From: Chitinophaga pinensis
Lineage (GTDB): Bacteria > Bacteroidota > Bacteroidia > B-17B0 > Aurantibacillaceae
Assembly: GCA_945860225.1 (NCBI GenBank)
Contig: CAMAPT010000005.1
Coordinates: 62,001-126,000, forward strand
DNA: 64,000 bases
Direction: 5' to 3'
The notes below the pieces were generated by a model. It was not told where the DNA came from, did not search any database, and was given only the letters and a program-made list of their open reading frames with translations. Positions 1 to 8,279 of this stretch are shown here, piece after piece; position 1 is the stretch's first letter, and each line of letters opens with the position of its first letter. Both the position numbers and the translations under genes were made by a program.

Positions 1-1980
1 TCCAATGATCCAAGTAGTTATACAGCAGCCTCTGCAATAGGTTCAGGAACGGCCTACGAAAATGATGCTAATGCTTATTGTGTTTATAAGGGTGATGGTA
101 CAAGCGCTACAGTTACTGGATTAACTCAAGGAGTTACTTATCATGTATTAGTATATACAGTTTACGACGCTTTAACTTGTTCAAGATATGAATATTCATC
201 CTCAGCTGTATCTTCAAAATTGATTCATGTTCCTGTGAAATATTATGTAAATAATACTTCTTTAACAGGAGATATTTATTGTACGGCAGTTGGTTCTTCT
301 ACAAATAATGGATTGTCACCATCTACTCCATTAAATTCTTTATCTACTGTTTTGTCAAATTATAGTGCCTCAATTAGTTATGGTGACAGTATTTTTGTAG
401 ATGCCGGAACTTATTCGGATGTCAATTTATCTAGCCCTAATGAAGGGGCGGTAATTATAGGTGCTGGATACGCTAAGACTAATTTTAATAACTCAGGTAC
501 AAATTATTTCATGCGAATTAACGATAATAATACAGTTTTGTCTTCCATGTCTATAAGTAATTTTAATGAAACGAGTGGCACAGGTCAAACATTGGGTATA
601 GAGTCAAATGTGACAGGCGTAAAAATAATAAACACGGTTATTTATTATGAAACTGGTTCAAATTTTGCCGCTGGTTATCCTATACAAGTGCAATCAGGAG
701 CGGAGGTAAGCTTTTCTGGTGGAGGAGCAGCGTGTACAAAAGGAGGAGGAACGAGTGCCGGAGGGGGTATAGGTGTAAATAGTGCGACTGTATCTGTTGA
801 AAATTATTTATTCTATGCTAATGAACAATCTTTTCAACATGGAGGCGCCATGAATATTAGTGGTGGTAATGTAACTGTTCGTAATACTGCTTTTAAATAC
901 AATAAGTTAGCATCAGATAAATTGGGGTCGGCAATGTATGTTACTGCAGGAACAGTAAATGTTTATGATTCTGATTTTTCTGATAACAGTACTGGTTTAA
1001 GTGCAGATATTCCGGGCGGTTCTATTTTAATAACAGGAGGTGCCGTCAGAATTACTCGTTCTAAAATCATGAATCATACACAAACAGGTAGTAGTAGATC
1101 AAAAGGAGCCGGCATAGCAGTTACTGGTGGTACAGTTACCATTGATTCTTGTTATTTCTCAGGTAACATCGGAAAAACTTCAGTCGCTACAGATGTCTAT
1201 GTCGAAGGTGGGGTTACTTTGGCTCGATATAACACATTTGCATCTTCATCGTTTCAAATTGGAAGAGGGGCTGGCACATTTACAATTGAGTATTCTGGTA
1301 ATCCGTCTTCTAATGGAACGATTACTAAAACAAATACGATAACCACAACTTATACCCCTAGTCCTTCTGTTCCAACTTATACCGGCTCTTGTTCATCTTC
1401 TATTTCATCTTTTACCATTTTACCTATTGAGTTAACTCAGTTTAATGGTGATTGCAGTGATGGACATGTTTTATTAACTTGGCAAACCGCCACCGAAAAA
1501 AACAATAAACTATTTACCATAGAGCGGTCGTTGAATGGAGTTGATTTTAACGTCATAGGTTCAGTAGCTGGTTCTGGCAATAGTTTGCAGTTACGCAATT
1601 ATAAATTTGTGGATGCCGATGATACAAATGGCATTGTTTATTATCGATTGAGCCAGGAAGATTACGATGGTAAACAAAGTCAATCCAACATCATCAGTGT
1701 TGATAAATCTTGTCAATCACCAGCAGAGCCGGAAATAGTTCTTTATCCAAATCCAACACAACAAAACGTGACCATCGACGTGAAGTTATTACGCTCGTCT
1801 CAGGTGGCAATAGAGGTGATGGATGCCATCGGTAGAACCGTTAAATCTATACAGATGAAGCGCTATGATGAGGGTATACAATCAATTGACATGAACTTAG
1901 ATGAAGTGGCAAAAGGTATTTATTTCTTAAATGTGGTGGTTAACGAACAGCGTTTCACACAAAAATTCGTAAAATTATAA
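1..1980 (+). CDS. T9SS-sorted beta-helix surface protein, 5'-truncated
   Basis: The frame is open from base 1 without a stop, so the gene begins upstream of the window; the TTG at 220 is internal and not a start. 659 residues are visible. The first 70 look like the end of a fibronectin-III-like domain (motif YHVLVYTV). A parallel beta-helix of the pectin-lyase type follows, with DSIFVDAGTY and repeated GGxVxI rungs such as SGGNVTV and TGGTVTI. From about 450 comes the usual Bacteroidota tail: a domain beginning PIELTQFNGDC, then LYPNPT and KGIYFLNV, ending QKFVKL. That is a type A T9SS C-terminal signal, so the protein should be exported across the outer membrane and anchored or released. Its ligand cannot be told. 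Confidence is high for the class and low for function. Confidence 0.9.
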   Translation, partial: SNDPSSYTAASAIGSGTAYENDANAYCVYKGDGTSATVTGLTQGVTYHVLVYTVYDALTCSRYEYSSSAVSSKLIHVPVKYYVNNTSLTGDIYCTAVGSSTNNGLSPSTPLNSLSTVLSNYSASISYGDSIFVDAGTYSDVNLSSPNEGAVIIGAGYAKTNFNNSGTNYFMRINDNNTVLSSMSISNFNETSGTGQTLGIESNVTGVKIINTVIYYETGSNFAAGYPIQVQSGAEVSFSGGGAACTKGGGTSAGGGIGVNSATVSVENYLFYANEQSFQHGGAMNISGGNVTVRNTAFKYNKLASDKLGSAMYVTAGTVNVYDSDFSDNSTGLSADIPGGSILITGGAVRITRSKIMNHTQTGSSRSKGAGIAVTGGTVTIDSCYFSGNIGKTSVATDVYVEGGVTLARYNTFASSSFQIGRGAGTFTIEYSGNPSSNGTITKTNTITTTYTPSPSVPTYTGSCSSSISSFTILPIELTQFNGDCSDGHVLLTWQTATEKNNKLFTIERSLNGVDFNVIGSVAGSGNSLQLRNYKFVDADDTNGIVYYRLSQEDYDGKQSQSNIISVDKSCQSPAEPEIVLYPNPTQQNVTIDVKLLRSSQVAIEVMDAIGRTVKSIQMKRYDEGIQSIDMNLDEVAKGIYFLNVVVNEQRFTQKFVKL

Positions 1981-2023
1981 TGCAATATTTTCGAATCAAA
2001 TTTCATTTATTTAAATAATTGGT

Positions 2024-2031
2024 TAATTTAG
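2024..2031 (+). promoter_or_regulatory. Candidate -7 promoter element for the ilv leader
   Basis: TAATTTAG matches the Bacteroidota -7 consensus TAnnTTTG at all but one fixed position. It would start transcription about 14 bases before the leader ATG at 2050. No clear -33 TTG lies at the usual distance, so this is a weak call resting mainly on its position. Confidence 0.3.
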
Positions 2032-2049
2032 TCGCGGAAAAAAAATTAA

Positions 2050-2097
2050 ATGTTAAATAATCAAGTAAATATTGTCGTTTGCATTATCGTCTTATAA
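2050..2097 (+). CDS. ilv operon leader peptide (attenuator peptide)
   Basis: This short frame reads MLNNQVNIVVCIIVL then TAA. Nine of its 15 residues are leucine, valine or isoleucine, including a dense block Ile-Val-Val-Cys-Ile-Ile-Val-Leu just before the stop. It lies 102 bases upstream of ilvE and 31 bases upstream of a GC-rich stem with a T run. Leader peptides of this make-up control ilv and leu operons by ribosome stalling when charged branched-chain tRNAs are scarce. The ATG follows an A-rich stretch with no strong Shine-Dalgarno, as is usual in Bacteroidota. Its role is inferred from composition and placement. Confidence 0.75.
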   Translation: MLNNQVNIVVCIIVL

Positions 2098-2100
2098 AAG

Positions 2101-2153
2101 GGAAGGATAGTGTTATGATAACAAATAGGCCTTCCAATTAGGAAGGCTTTTTT
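2101..2153 (+). promoter_or_regulatory. ilv transcription attenuator: antiterminator and intrinsic terminator
   Basis: The terminator is a perfect 7 bp stem, GCCTTCC (2129-2135) with GGAAGGC (2141-2147), loop AATTA, then six T (2148-2153). Upstream, GGAAGG (2101-2106) can pair perfectly with CCTTCC (2130-2135), the 5' arm of the terminator, so the two structures exclude each other. GGAAGG starts three bases after the leader stop codon. A ribosome finishing the leader would cover it and allow termination. One stalled at the Ile/Val codons (2071-2091) would leave it free and permit read-through into ilvE. A plain terminator for the gene ending at 1980 is the alternative, but it would not explain the leader. 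Confidence 0.75.
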
Positions 2154-2199
2154 ATTTTTACGACAATTAGTACTTTTAAAAAATCAAAATAAGTAACCT

Positions 2200-3069
2200 A
2201 TGTATTACAACGACAACACTGTCATTTTTTTCAATGGCCAATGGCTTAAAGCTCAAGATTTAAAGGTTAGTCCCTATGTTCAAACCCTTCATTATGGAAG
2301 TGGTGTGTTTGAGGGAATTCGTTCTTATGAAACACCCGATGGTACTCGTATATTTAAATCAGAAGAGCATTATAAAAGACTGTTGTATTCTGCTGAAAAA
2401 ATGCATTTGAAAGTGGATTATACAGCAGATGAATTCACCAAATTAACGTATGAGTTATTAAAACAAAATAATTTAGGAAATGCTTATATCCGTCCATTGA
2501 TTTTTGCCGGTGCTAATATGTCGTTAACACCTACCGATGAGGTACATGTTATGTTATGTGCATGGGAGTGGGGAAAATATTTGGGGAGTAAACTTTTAGA
2601 TTTAACGATTTCTTCTTACCAACGTCCGAATCCAAAATCTTGTCACGTAGATGCTAAAGTTACCGGTCATTATGTCAATTCTATTTTAGCTACTACAGAA
2701 GCGAAAAAAAACGGGTTTGACGAAGCGTTGTTATTAGATGCTCAAGGTCATGTAGCCGAAGGTCCGGGTGCTAATTTCTTTTATGAAAAAAACAAGGTGC
2801 TTTATACCCCACCATTAGGAAATATTTTGCCAGGAATTACTCGTGCCACAATCATCGAATTGTGTAAAGAATTAGACATAAAATTAGAAGAAACATACTT
2901 TACCCCGGAAGACGTAAAAGGCGCGGATAGTGCATTTTTTGTTGGCACAGCGGCAGAAGTAGTGGGGATATCTTCTATTGATAGAGTTCCATTTAAATTA
3001 AAGTGGGAAGATTCATTAGGATCTATTCTTCAAGCTAAATACATCAGACGAGTTGCCTTTAATGAATAA
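2200..3069 (+). CDS. ilvE: Branched-chain amino acid aminotransferase
   Basis: This 289-residue protein is a fold-type IV PLP aminotransferase catalysing the last step of isoleucine, valine and leucine synthesis (2-oxo acid plus glutamate). Visible motifs are HYGSGVFEGIR near the start, the PLP lysine Lys153 in DAKVTGHYVNS, EALLLD, and the cofactor phosphate region around NILPGITRATI. The length fits the short bacterial BCAT group. It is the first structural gene after the attenuator and is followed 69 bases later by ilvD on the same strand. The ATG at 2200 sits just ahead of the conserved YNDNTVIFFNG start. A D-amino-acid transaminase of the same fold is possible but unlikely in this operon. 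Confidence 0.95.
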   Translation: MYYNDNTVIFFNGQWLKAQDLKVSPYVQTLHYGSGVFEGIRSYETPDGTRIFKSEEHYKRLLYSAEKMHLKVDYTADEFTKLTYELLKQNNLGNAYIRPLIFAGANMSLTPTDEVHVMLCAWEWGKYLGSKLLDLTISSYQRPNPKSCHVDAKVTGHYVNSILATTEAKKNGFDEALLLDAQGHVAEGPGANFFYEKNKVLYTPPLGNILPGITRATIIELCKELDIKLEETYFTPEDVKGADSAFFVGTAAEVVGISSIDRVPFKLKWEDSLGSILQAKYIRRVAFNE

Positions 3070-3138
3070 CTCATTTTTGTTAAAAAATAAATCTGAATTT
3101 AAAATAACGCCCTTTCATAAGGATAAATATTAAAAATA

Positions 3139-4812
3139 ATGGAATTAAATCGTTACAGCAAAACAGTAACCCAAGATGAATCTCAGCCCGCTTCTCAAGC
3201 CATGTTATATGGTATTGGTTTAACGGAAGATGATATGAAAAAACCATTAGTTGGTATAGCCTCTACTTGGTATGAGGGAAATACGTGTAATATGCACCTC
3301 AATGGATTATCTAAATTCGTGAAAGAAGGTGTCATTGAAAATGGATTGGTCGGTTTGCAATTTAATACCATTGGTATTAGCGATGGGATTACAAACGGAA
3401 CTGATGGCATGCGTTATTCTTTGGTTTCACGAGAAATTATAGCTGATTCAGTTGAAGCGGTAACAGCGGCTCATTATTATGATGGTTTAATTACCATTGC
3501 AGGATGTGATAAAAATATGCCGGGTGTAGCTATGGCTATGATTCGTCTCAATAGACCTTCGATTATGGTTTATGGAGGAACGATAGCATCGGGTAATTAT
3601 AAAGGAAAAAAATTAAATATAGTTTCTGCTTTTGAGGCATTAGGTGAAAAATATGCGGGTAAAATAAGCGACGAAGATTATAAAGGTGTCATTAAAAATT
3701 CGTGCCCTGGTGCTGGTGCGTGTGGTGGAATGTATACTGCCAATACCATGTCATCTGCTATAGAGGCTTTGGGTTTAAGTTTACCTTATAGTTCATCTAA
3801 TCCTGCTTTAAGTCCTGAAAAAAAACAGGAATGCAAAGATACCGGTAAGTATTTAAAATTATTATTGGAGAAAGATATCAAACCTTCCGATATACTTTCT
3901 AAAAAATCATTTGAAAATGCATTTACTATTGTTGTGGCTTTAGGAGGTTCAACAAACGCCGTTTTGCATCTTTTAGCAATTGCTAAAACAGCTAATATCG
4001 ATTTTACATTAGATGATGTTGCACGTATCAATGAAAAAACGCCCGTTATTGCAGATTTAAAACCTAGTGGTAAATACATGATGGAAGATGTATTTGCGAT
4101 TGGTGGTGTACCTGCCGTTATGAAATTTTTATTAGATAAAGGTTTTTTACATGGTGATTGTTTAACCGTAACTGGTAAAACAATTCGTGAAAATTTGAAT
4201 GAATTACCAGGATTATTAAATGGTCAACAAGTTATATTTTCTCTTGAAAATGCAGTAAAAACGACAGGTCATTTGAGAGTTTTATACGGAAATTTGGCTC
4301 CAGAAGGTTCTGTGGCAAAAATTACAGGTAAAGAAGGCGAAATTTTTACTGGACCAGCCATTGTTTTTGAAAATGAATTTGATTGTATCCGAGGTATTCG
4401 CGAAGGTGAAGTAAAACCAGGGCAAGTAGTTGTTATCAGAAATGAAGGACCGAAAGGTGGCCCGGGTATGCCTGAAATGTTAAAGCCAACTTCGGCATTA
4501 ATTGGTGCAGGTTTAGGAAGCAGTGTGGCATTAATTACAGATGGCCGTTTTTCTGGAGGAACACATGGTTTTGTGGTTGGTCACGTTTGCCCTGAGGCGT
4601 TTGATGGAGGACCAATTGCTTTAGTTCAAAATGGAGATACCATTACGATAGATGCAGTGAACAATAAAATCAATATTCAGCTATCTGATGAAGAATTAAA
4701 TGAAAGAAGAAAAAATTGGGTTCAACCTGAACTGAAAGTGAAATTTGGTGTTTTGTATAAGTATGCTAAACAAGTAAGTTCTGCTAGTAAGGGATGTTTA
4801 ACAGATTTATAG
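3139..4812 (+). CDS. ilvD: Dihydroxy-acid dehydratase
   Basis: The enzyme is 557 residues, the usual length. It dehydrates 2,3-dihydroxy-isovalerate and 2,3-dihydroxy-3-methylvalerate to the 2-oxo acids used by IlvE. Iron-sulfur ligands expected for the family are visible as Cys50 (NTCNMH), Cys123 (AGCDKNMPG) and Cys195 ([14 protein letters not shown]). Near the C-terminus it has [12 protein letters not shown] and the [15 protein letters not shown] active-site segment. Three correctly placed cysteines suggest a [2Fe-2S] type. It lies between ilvE and ilvB; the 120 bases after it hold a degenerate extragenic repeat rather than a terminator. Confidence 0.96.
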   Translation: MELNRYSKTVTQDESQPASQAMLYGIGLTEDDMKKPLVGIASTWYEGNTCNMHLNGLSKFVKEGVIENGLVGLQFNTIGISDGITNGTDGMRYSLVSREIIADSVEAVTAAHYYDGLITIAGCDKNMPGVAMAMIRLNRPSIMVYGGTIASGNYKGKKLNIVSAFEALGEKYAGKISDEDYKGVIKNSCPGAGACGGMYTANTMSSAIEALGLSLPYSSSNPALSPEKKQECKDTGKYLKLLLEKDIKPSDILSKKSFENAFTIVVALGGSTNAVLHLLAIAKTANIDFTLDDVARINEKTPVIADLKPSGKYMMEDVFAIGGVPAVMKFLLDKGFLHGDCLTVTGKTIRENLNELPGLLNGQQVIFSLENAVKTTGHLRVLYGNLAPEGSVAKITGKEGEIFTGPAIVFENEFDCIRGIREGEVKPGQVVVIRNEGPKGGPGMPEMLKPTSALIGAGLGSSVALITDGRFSGGTHGFVVGHVCPEAFDGGPIALVQNGDTITIDAVNNKINIQLSDEELNERRKNWVQPELKVKFGVLYKYAKQVSSASKGCLTDL

Positions 4813-4817
4813 TTTTC

Positions 4818-4920
4818 AATTGCACTCGAACTGACAAAAACTTGTCACATTGAGCGAAGTCGAAATGTAGATAAGAAAATGATGAATAAACAATAGTTCT
4901 CGACTACGCTCGAACTGACA
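4818..4920. repeat. Degenerate extragenic palindromic repeats between ilvD and ilvB
   Basis: Three related segments lie here. CACTCGAACTGACA (4823-4836) and CTACGCTCGAACTGACA (4904-4920) are direct copies. TGTCACATTGAGCGAAGTCGAA (4843-4864) is an inverted copy of the same unit. The form GTCA-n-TGAGCGAAGTCGAA and its complement is a familiar interspersed intergenic repeat in Bacteroidota genomes. The inverted copies can form an imperfect hairpin in the ilvD-ilvB mRNA. No T run follows, so it does not look like a terminator. Confidence 0.7.
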
Positions 4921-4932
4921 AAAAAGTAAAAC

Positions 4933-6642
4933 ATGAAAAAACACGCTAAGTATAATACAGAAGTAACAGGAGCTGAAGCTTTGATATTAGCTTTATTGGA
5001 TGAACAAGTAACGGATGTGTTTGGTTATCCGGGCGGCGCCATTATGCCTGTTTATGATGCGCTATATGACTATAGTGACCAATTAACTCATTATTTGGTT
5101 CGTCATGAACAGGGCGCTACACATGCAGCTCAAGGATACTCGAGAGTTTCCGGAAAAACGGGTGTTGTATTTGCTACTTCAGGACCAGGAGCTACTAATT
5201 TGATAACTGGAATTGCCGACGCGCAGATAGACTCGACGCCGATGGTTTGTATTACCGGACAAGTGGCTTCTCACTTATTAGGAACCGATGCTTTTCAAGA
5301 AACGGATGTCTTAGGCATTTCTATGCCGGTTACCAAATGGAATATTCAGGTTACAAAAGCTGAAGATATTGCCCCGGCTGTAGCTAAAGCATTTTTTATC
5401 GCAGCGTCTGGTCGTCCGGGCCCTGTTTTGGTAGATATTACGAAAGATGCACAGTTTGGAAAGACGATTTATAAATATGAAAAATGTGAAAGTGTTCGAA
5501 GTTATTTCCCTAGTCCGAAAGTAAATGAAACGGATGTAGAAAAAGCGGCAGAATTAATTAATAATGCTAAACGTCCTTATATTTTGTGTGGACATGGTGT
5601 ATTATTGTCAGGAGCTGAAAAAGCTTTACTCGAATTGGCTGAAAAAGGCGATATTCCAGTTGCTTCAACGTTATTAGGATTAGGAGCATTTCCTCCGCAG
5701 CATCCATTGTATGTTGGCTATTTAGGTATGCATGGTAATTATGGCCCAAATTTGTTGACGAATGAATGTGATTTGTTAATTGCTATTGGGATGCGTTTTG
5801 ATGACCGTGTTACAGGAAACGTTAGTAAATATGCAAAACAAGCCAAGGTCGTACATTTTGAAATTGACCCATCTGAAATTAATAAAATTATACCAGCCGA
5901 TGTCGCAGTATTAGGCGATGCTAAAGAATCTTTAGGGTTATTGTTGCCAAAAATAAAAGCAACGAAGCATACAGATTGGTTAAAACGTTTTGAAGATTGT
6001 AATGATATTGAATTTGAAAAAGTAATCAAACATGCCGTTGATCCGGATTCTAAGCAACTTCGTATGGCTGAGGTGATTGATAAATTTCACAAAATCAGTG
6101 AGGGTAATGCCATTGTTGCTACAGATGTTGGTCAACACCAAATGATTACATCGAGGTATTATAAGTTTAATAAACCGAATTTTTGTGTGACATCAGGAGG
6201 CTTGGGAACAATGGGTTTTGGATTACCCGCAGCCATTGGAGCTAAAGTAGCATTGCCAAACACAGAGGTGATTACCGTATTAGGTGATGGTGGATTTCAG
6301 ATGACCATACAAGAGCTTGGTACCATTATGCAAAGTAATATTGCCGTAAAAATTTTGGTACTTAATAATAACTTTTTAGGGATGGTAAGACAATGGCAAC
6401 AATTATTTTTTGATCGTCGTTATTCTTTTACAGAAATGAAAAACCCCGATTTCATAACCATTGCTAAAGGGTATGGAATAAAAGGAAAAAAAGTGACCGA
6501 GAGAAAAGATTTAAATGAGGCTCTGAAAGAAATGTATGAAGCAAAAGAAGCCTACTTATTAGAGGTCGTTGTGGAAAATGAAGAAAATGTATTCCCAATG
6601 GTACCTACGGGCGCTAGTGTAGCAGAAATACGATTGGAATAA
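4933..6642 (+). CDS. ilvB: Acetolactate synthase large (catalytic) subunit
   Basis: This 569-residue ThDP-dependent enzyme condenses pyruvate with pyruvate or 2-oxobutyrate, the committed step of valine and isoleucine synthesis. It has the PYR domain with catalytic Glu59 (RHEQGATHAAQGYSR), a central FAD/DHS-like domain, and the PP domain with the ThDP/metal motif GDGGFQ at 451-456 followed by VLNNNFLGMVRQWQQLFF. That segment, with the adjacent ilvN regulatory subunit gene 21-39 bases downstream, argues for a feedback-regulated anabolic synthase rather than a catabolic one. The ATG at 4933 leaves a short lead before GAEALILALLD. Confidence 0.96.
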   Translation: MKKHAKYNTEVTGAEALILALLDEQVTDVFGYPGGAIMPVYDALYDYSDQLTHYLVRHEQGATHAAQGYSRVSGKTGVVFATSGPGATNLITGIADAQIDSTPMVCITGQVASHLLGTDAFQETDVLGISMPVTKWNIQVTKAEDIAPAVAKAFFIAASGRPGPVLVDITKDAQFGKTIYKYEKCESVRSYFPSPKVNETDVEKAAELINNAKRPYILCGHGVLLSGAEKALLELAEKGDIPVASTLLGLGAFPPQHPLYVGYLGMHGNYGPNLLTNECDLLIAIGMRFDDRVTGNVSKYAKQAKVVHFEIDPSEINKIIPADVAVLGDAKESLGLLLPKIKATKHTDWLKRFEDCNDIEFEKVIKHAVDPDSKQLRMAEVIDKFHKISEGNAIVATDVGQHQMITSRYYKFNKPNFCVTSGGLGTMGFGLPAAIGAKVALPNTEVITVLGDGGFQMTIQELGTIMQSNIAVKILVLNNNFLGMVRQWQQLFFDRRYSFTEMKNPDFITIAKGYGIKGKKVTERKDLNEALKEMYEAKEAYLLEVVVENEENVFPMVPTGASVAEIRLE

Positions 6643-6681
6643 ATAAGATAATTTTACGGAACCTTGAATAAAAAAGACGAA

Positions 6682-7236
6682 ATGAATACGACATACACCA
6701 TATCTATATTTACGGAAGATATTATAGGATTACTATCTAGGGTAACTATTATTTTTACTCGCCGACATGTTAATATTGAAAGTATTACAGCCAGTGAAAG
6801 TGAATTAAAAGGAGTTTACAGATACACCATTGTGGTAACTGTTTCGGAAGAACAGGTAAAAAAGTTAGTTAAACAGATAGAAAAACAAGTAGAGGTTTTA
6901 AAAGCATTTTATCATGTTAATTCTGAAATTATTAGTCGTGAAATTGCTTTATATAAATTATCTGCTGAAGCTTTCAAAGAAAACGAATCATTCATGAACA
7001 TTATCAATGCTAATTATGCCAAAATTTTAAGCATAGCATCCGATTACATTGTGGTTGAAAAAACAGGTGATGAACGTGAAATTAAGCAATTGTTCAATGA
7101 TTTGGAAAAGTTTGGTATTTTGGAATTTGTACGAAGTGGACGAGTATGCATTACTAAGCCTCTTAAAACCCTAAATGCTTTTTTAATGGAATTAGAAAAT
7201 AACAGTAATACAACAATTAAACATTTTAATAAATAA
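6682..7236 (+). CDS. ilvN: Acetolactate synthase small (regulatory) subunit
   Basis: The product is 184 residues from the ATG at 6682. A TTG at 6664 would add six residues (MNKKDE), but the conserved fold begins at YTISIFTEDIIGLLSRVTIIF, so the ATG is preferred. Residues about 5-80 form an ACT domain that binds the feedback effector; the rest is the C-terminal ALS_ss_C-type domain (motif LSAEAFKENESFMNI, then DYIVVEKTGDEREI). It associates with IlvB to raise activity and give valine sensitivity. The ilvC start lies five bases after the stop, so translation is probably coupled. Confidence 0.93.
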   Translation: MNTTYTISIFTEDIIGLLSRVTIIFTRRHVNIESITASESELKGVYRYTIVVTVSEEQVKKLVKQIEKQVEVLKAFYHVNSEIISREIALYKLSAEAFKENESFMNIINANYAKILSIASDYIVVEKTGDEREIKQLFNDLEKFGILEFVRSGRVCITKPLKTLNAFLMELENNSNTTIKHFNK

Positions 7237-7241
7237 AAACT

Positions 7242-8279
7242 ATGGCACAAATTAATTTTGGTGGCGTTTTAGAAAACGTCGTAACACGCGAAGAATTTAC
7301 ATTAGATAAATCACGCGAAGTCTTGAAAAGTGAAACTGTAGCAGTAATCGGATACGGTGTTCAAGGTCCGGGCCAATCTTTAAATTTAAAAGATAATGGT
7401 ATTAACGTGATAGTTGGTCAACGTAAAGGTGGCAAAAGTTGGGATAAGGCCGTTGCCGACGGATGGGTTGAAGGAGTTAATTTATTCGAGATAGAAGAAG
7501 CATGTCGTCGCGCCACTATCATACAATATTTATTGTCAGATGCTGGGCAAATTGCTTCTTGGCCAGTTATTAAACCATACTTAACAACAGGAAAGGCATT
7601 ATATTTTTCTCACGGATTCGGAATTACTTTCCATGAAAAAACCGGTATTGTTCCTCCAACAGATGTAGATGTTATTTTGGTAGCACCAAAAGGTTCAGGA
7701 ACTTCATTGCGTCGTTTATTTGTTGAAGGTAAAGGTTTAAATTCTAGTTATGCCATTTATCAGGATGCAACAGGTAAGGCTAAAGATAGAGCATTAGCCT
7801 TAGGAATTGGTGTAGGCTCTGGTTATTTATTCGAAACTGATTTTAAGAAAGAAGTATATTCTGATTTAACTGGCGAGCGTGGTATATTAATGGGTGCATT
7901 AGCTGGATTGTTTGAAGCGCAATACTATGTTTTAAGAGAAAAAGGACATTCTCCTTCCGAAGCTTTTAATGAAACAGTTGAAGAATTAACACAAAGTTTA
8001 ATGCCGTTGGTAGCAGAAAATGGCATGGATTGGATGTTTGCAAATACGTCTGTAACCGCTCAACGTGGTGCGTTGGATTGGAAAGGTAAATTTAGAGATG
8101 CTGCAGCTCCTGTTTTTAAAGAGTTATATGAAAGTGTTGCTAGTGGTAAAGAAGCAGAAAGAGTTATTGCAGAAGGAAGTAAATCAGATTACAGAGCAAA
8201 ATTAGAACTAGAATTAAAAGAAATAAGAGAATCTGAATTATGGCAAGCTGGTGCTGCCGTAAGAAAACTTAGACCATAA
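7242..8279 (+). CDS. ilvC: Ketol-acid reductoisomerase, fungal-like type
   Basis: This 345-residue NADPH-dependent enzyme isomerises and reduces acetolactate or acetohydroxybutyrate. The nucleotide-binding loop is VIGYGVQGPGQ (36-46) with GQRKGG (59-64). SHGFG (123-127) lies by the active site, and Asp208 and Glu212 (SDLTGERGILMG) are the expected Mg ligands, with NETVEELTQSL further on. The wording (GQSLNLKDNG, SWDKAVADGW, ALYFSHGF, GHSPSEAFNETVEE, ending VRKLRP) is closer to what I recall of fungal mitochondrial Ilv5 than to the common bacterial form GYGSQGHAHALNLRDSG. The stop overlaps the ilvA start by one base (TAATG). Confidence 0.95.
   Translation: MAQINFGGVLENVVTREEFTLDKSREVLKSETVAVIGYGVQGPGQSLNLKDNGINVIVGQRKGGKSWDKAVADGWVEGVNLFEIEEACRRATIIQYLLSDAGQIASWPVIKPYLTTGKALYFSHGFGITFHEKTGIVPPTDVDVILVAPKGSGTSLRRLFVEGKGLNSSYAIYQDATGKAKDRALALGIGVGSGYLFETDFKKEVYSDLTGERGILMGALAGLFEAQYYVLREKGHSPSEAFNETVEELTQSLMPLVAENGMDWMFANTSVTAQRGALDWKGKFRDAAAPVFKELYESVASGKEAERVIAEGSKSDYRAKLELELKEIRESELWQAGAAVRKLRP

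Noticed and set aside
220-240. TTG at 220 as the start of the first gene
   Set aside because: The same frame is open back to base 1 and encodes a fibronectin-like stretch, so the gene is cut by the window edge.
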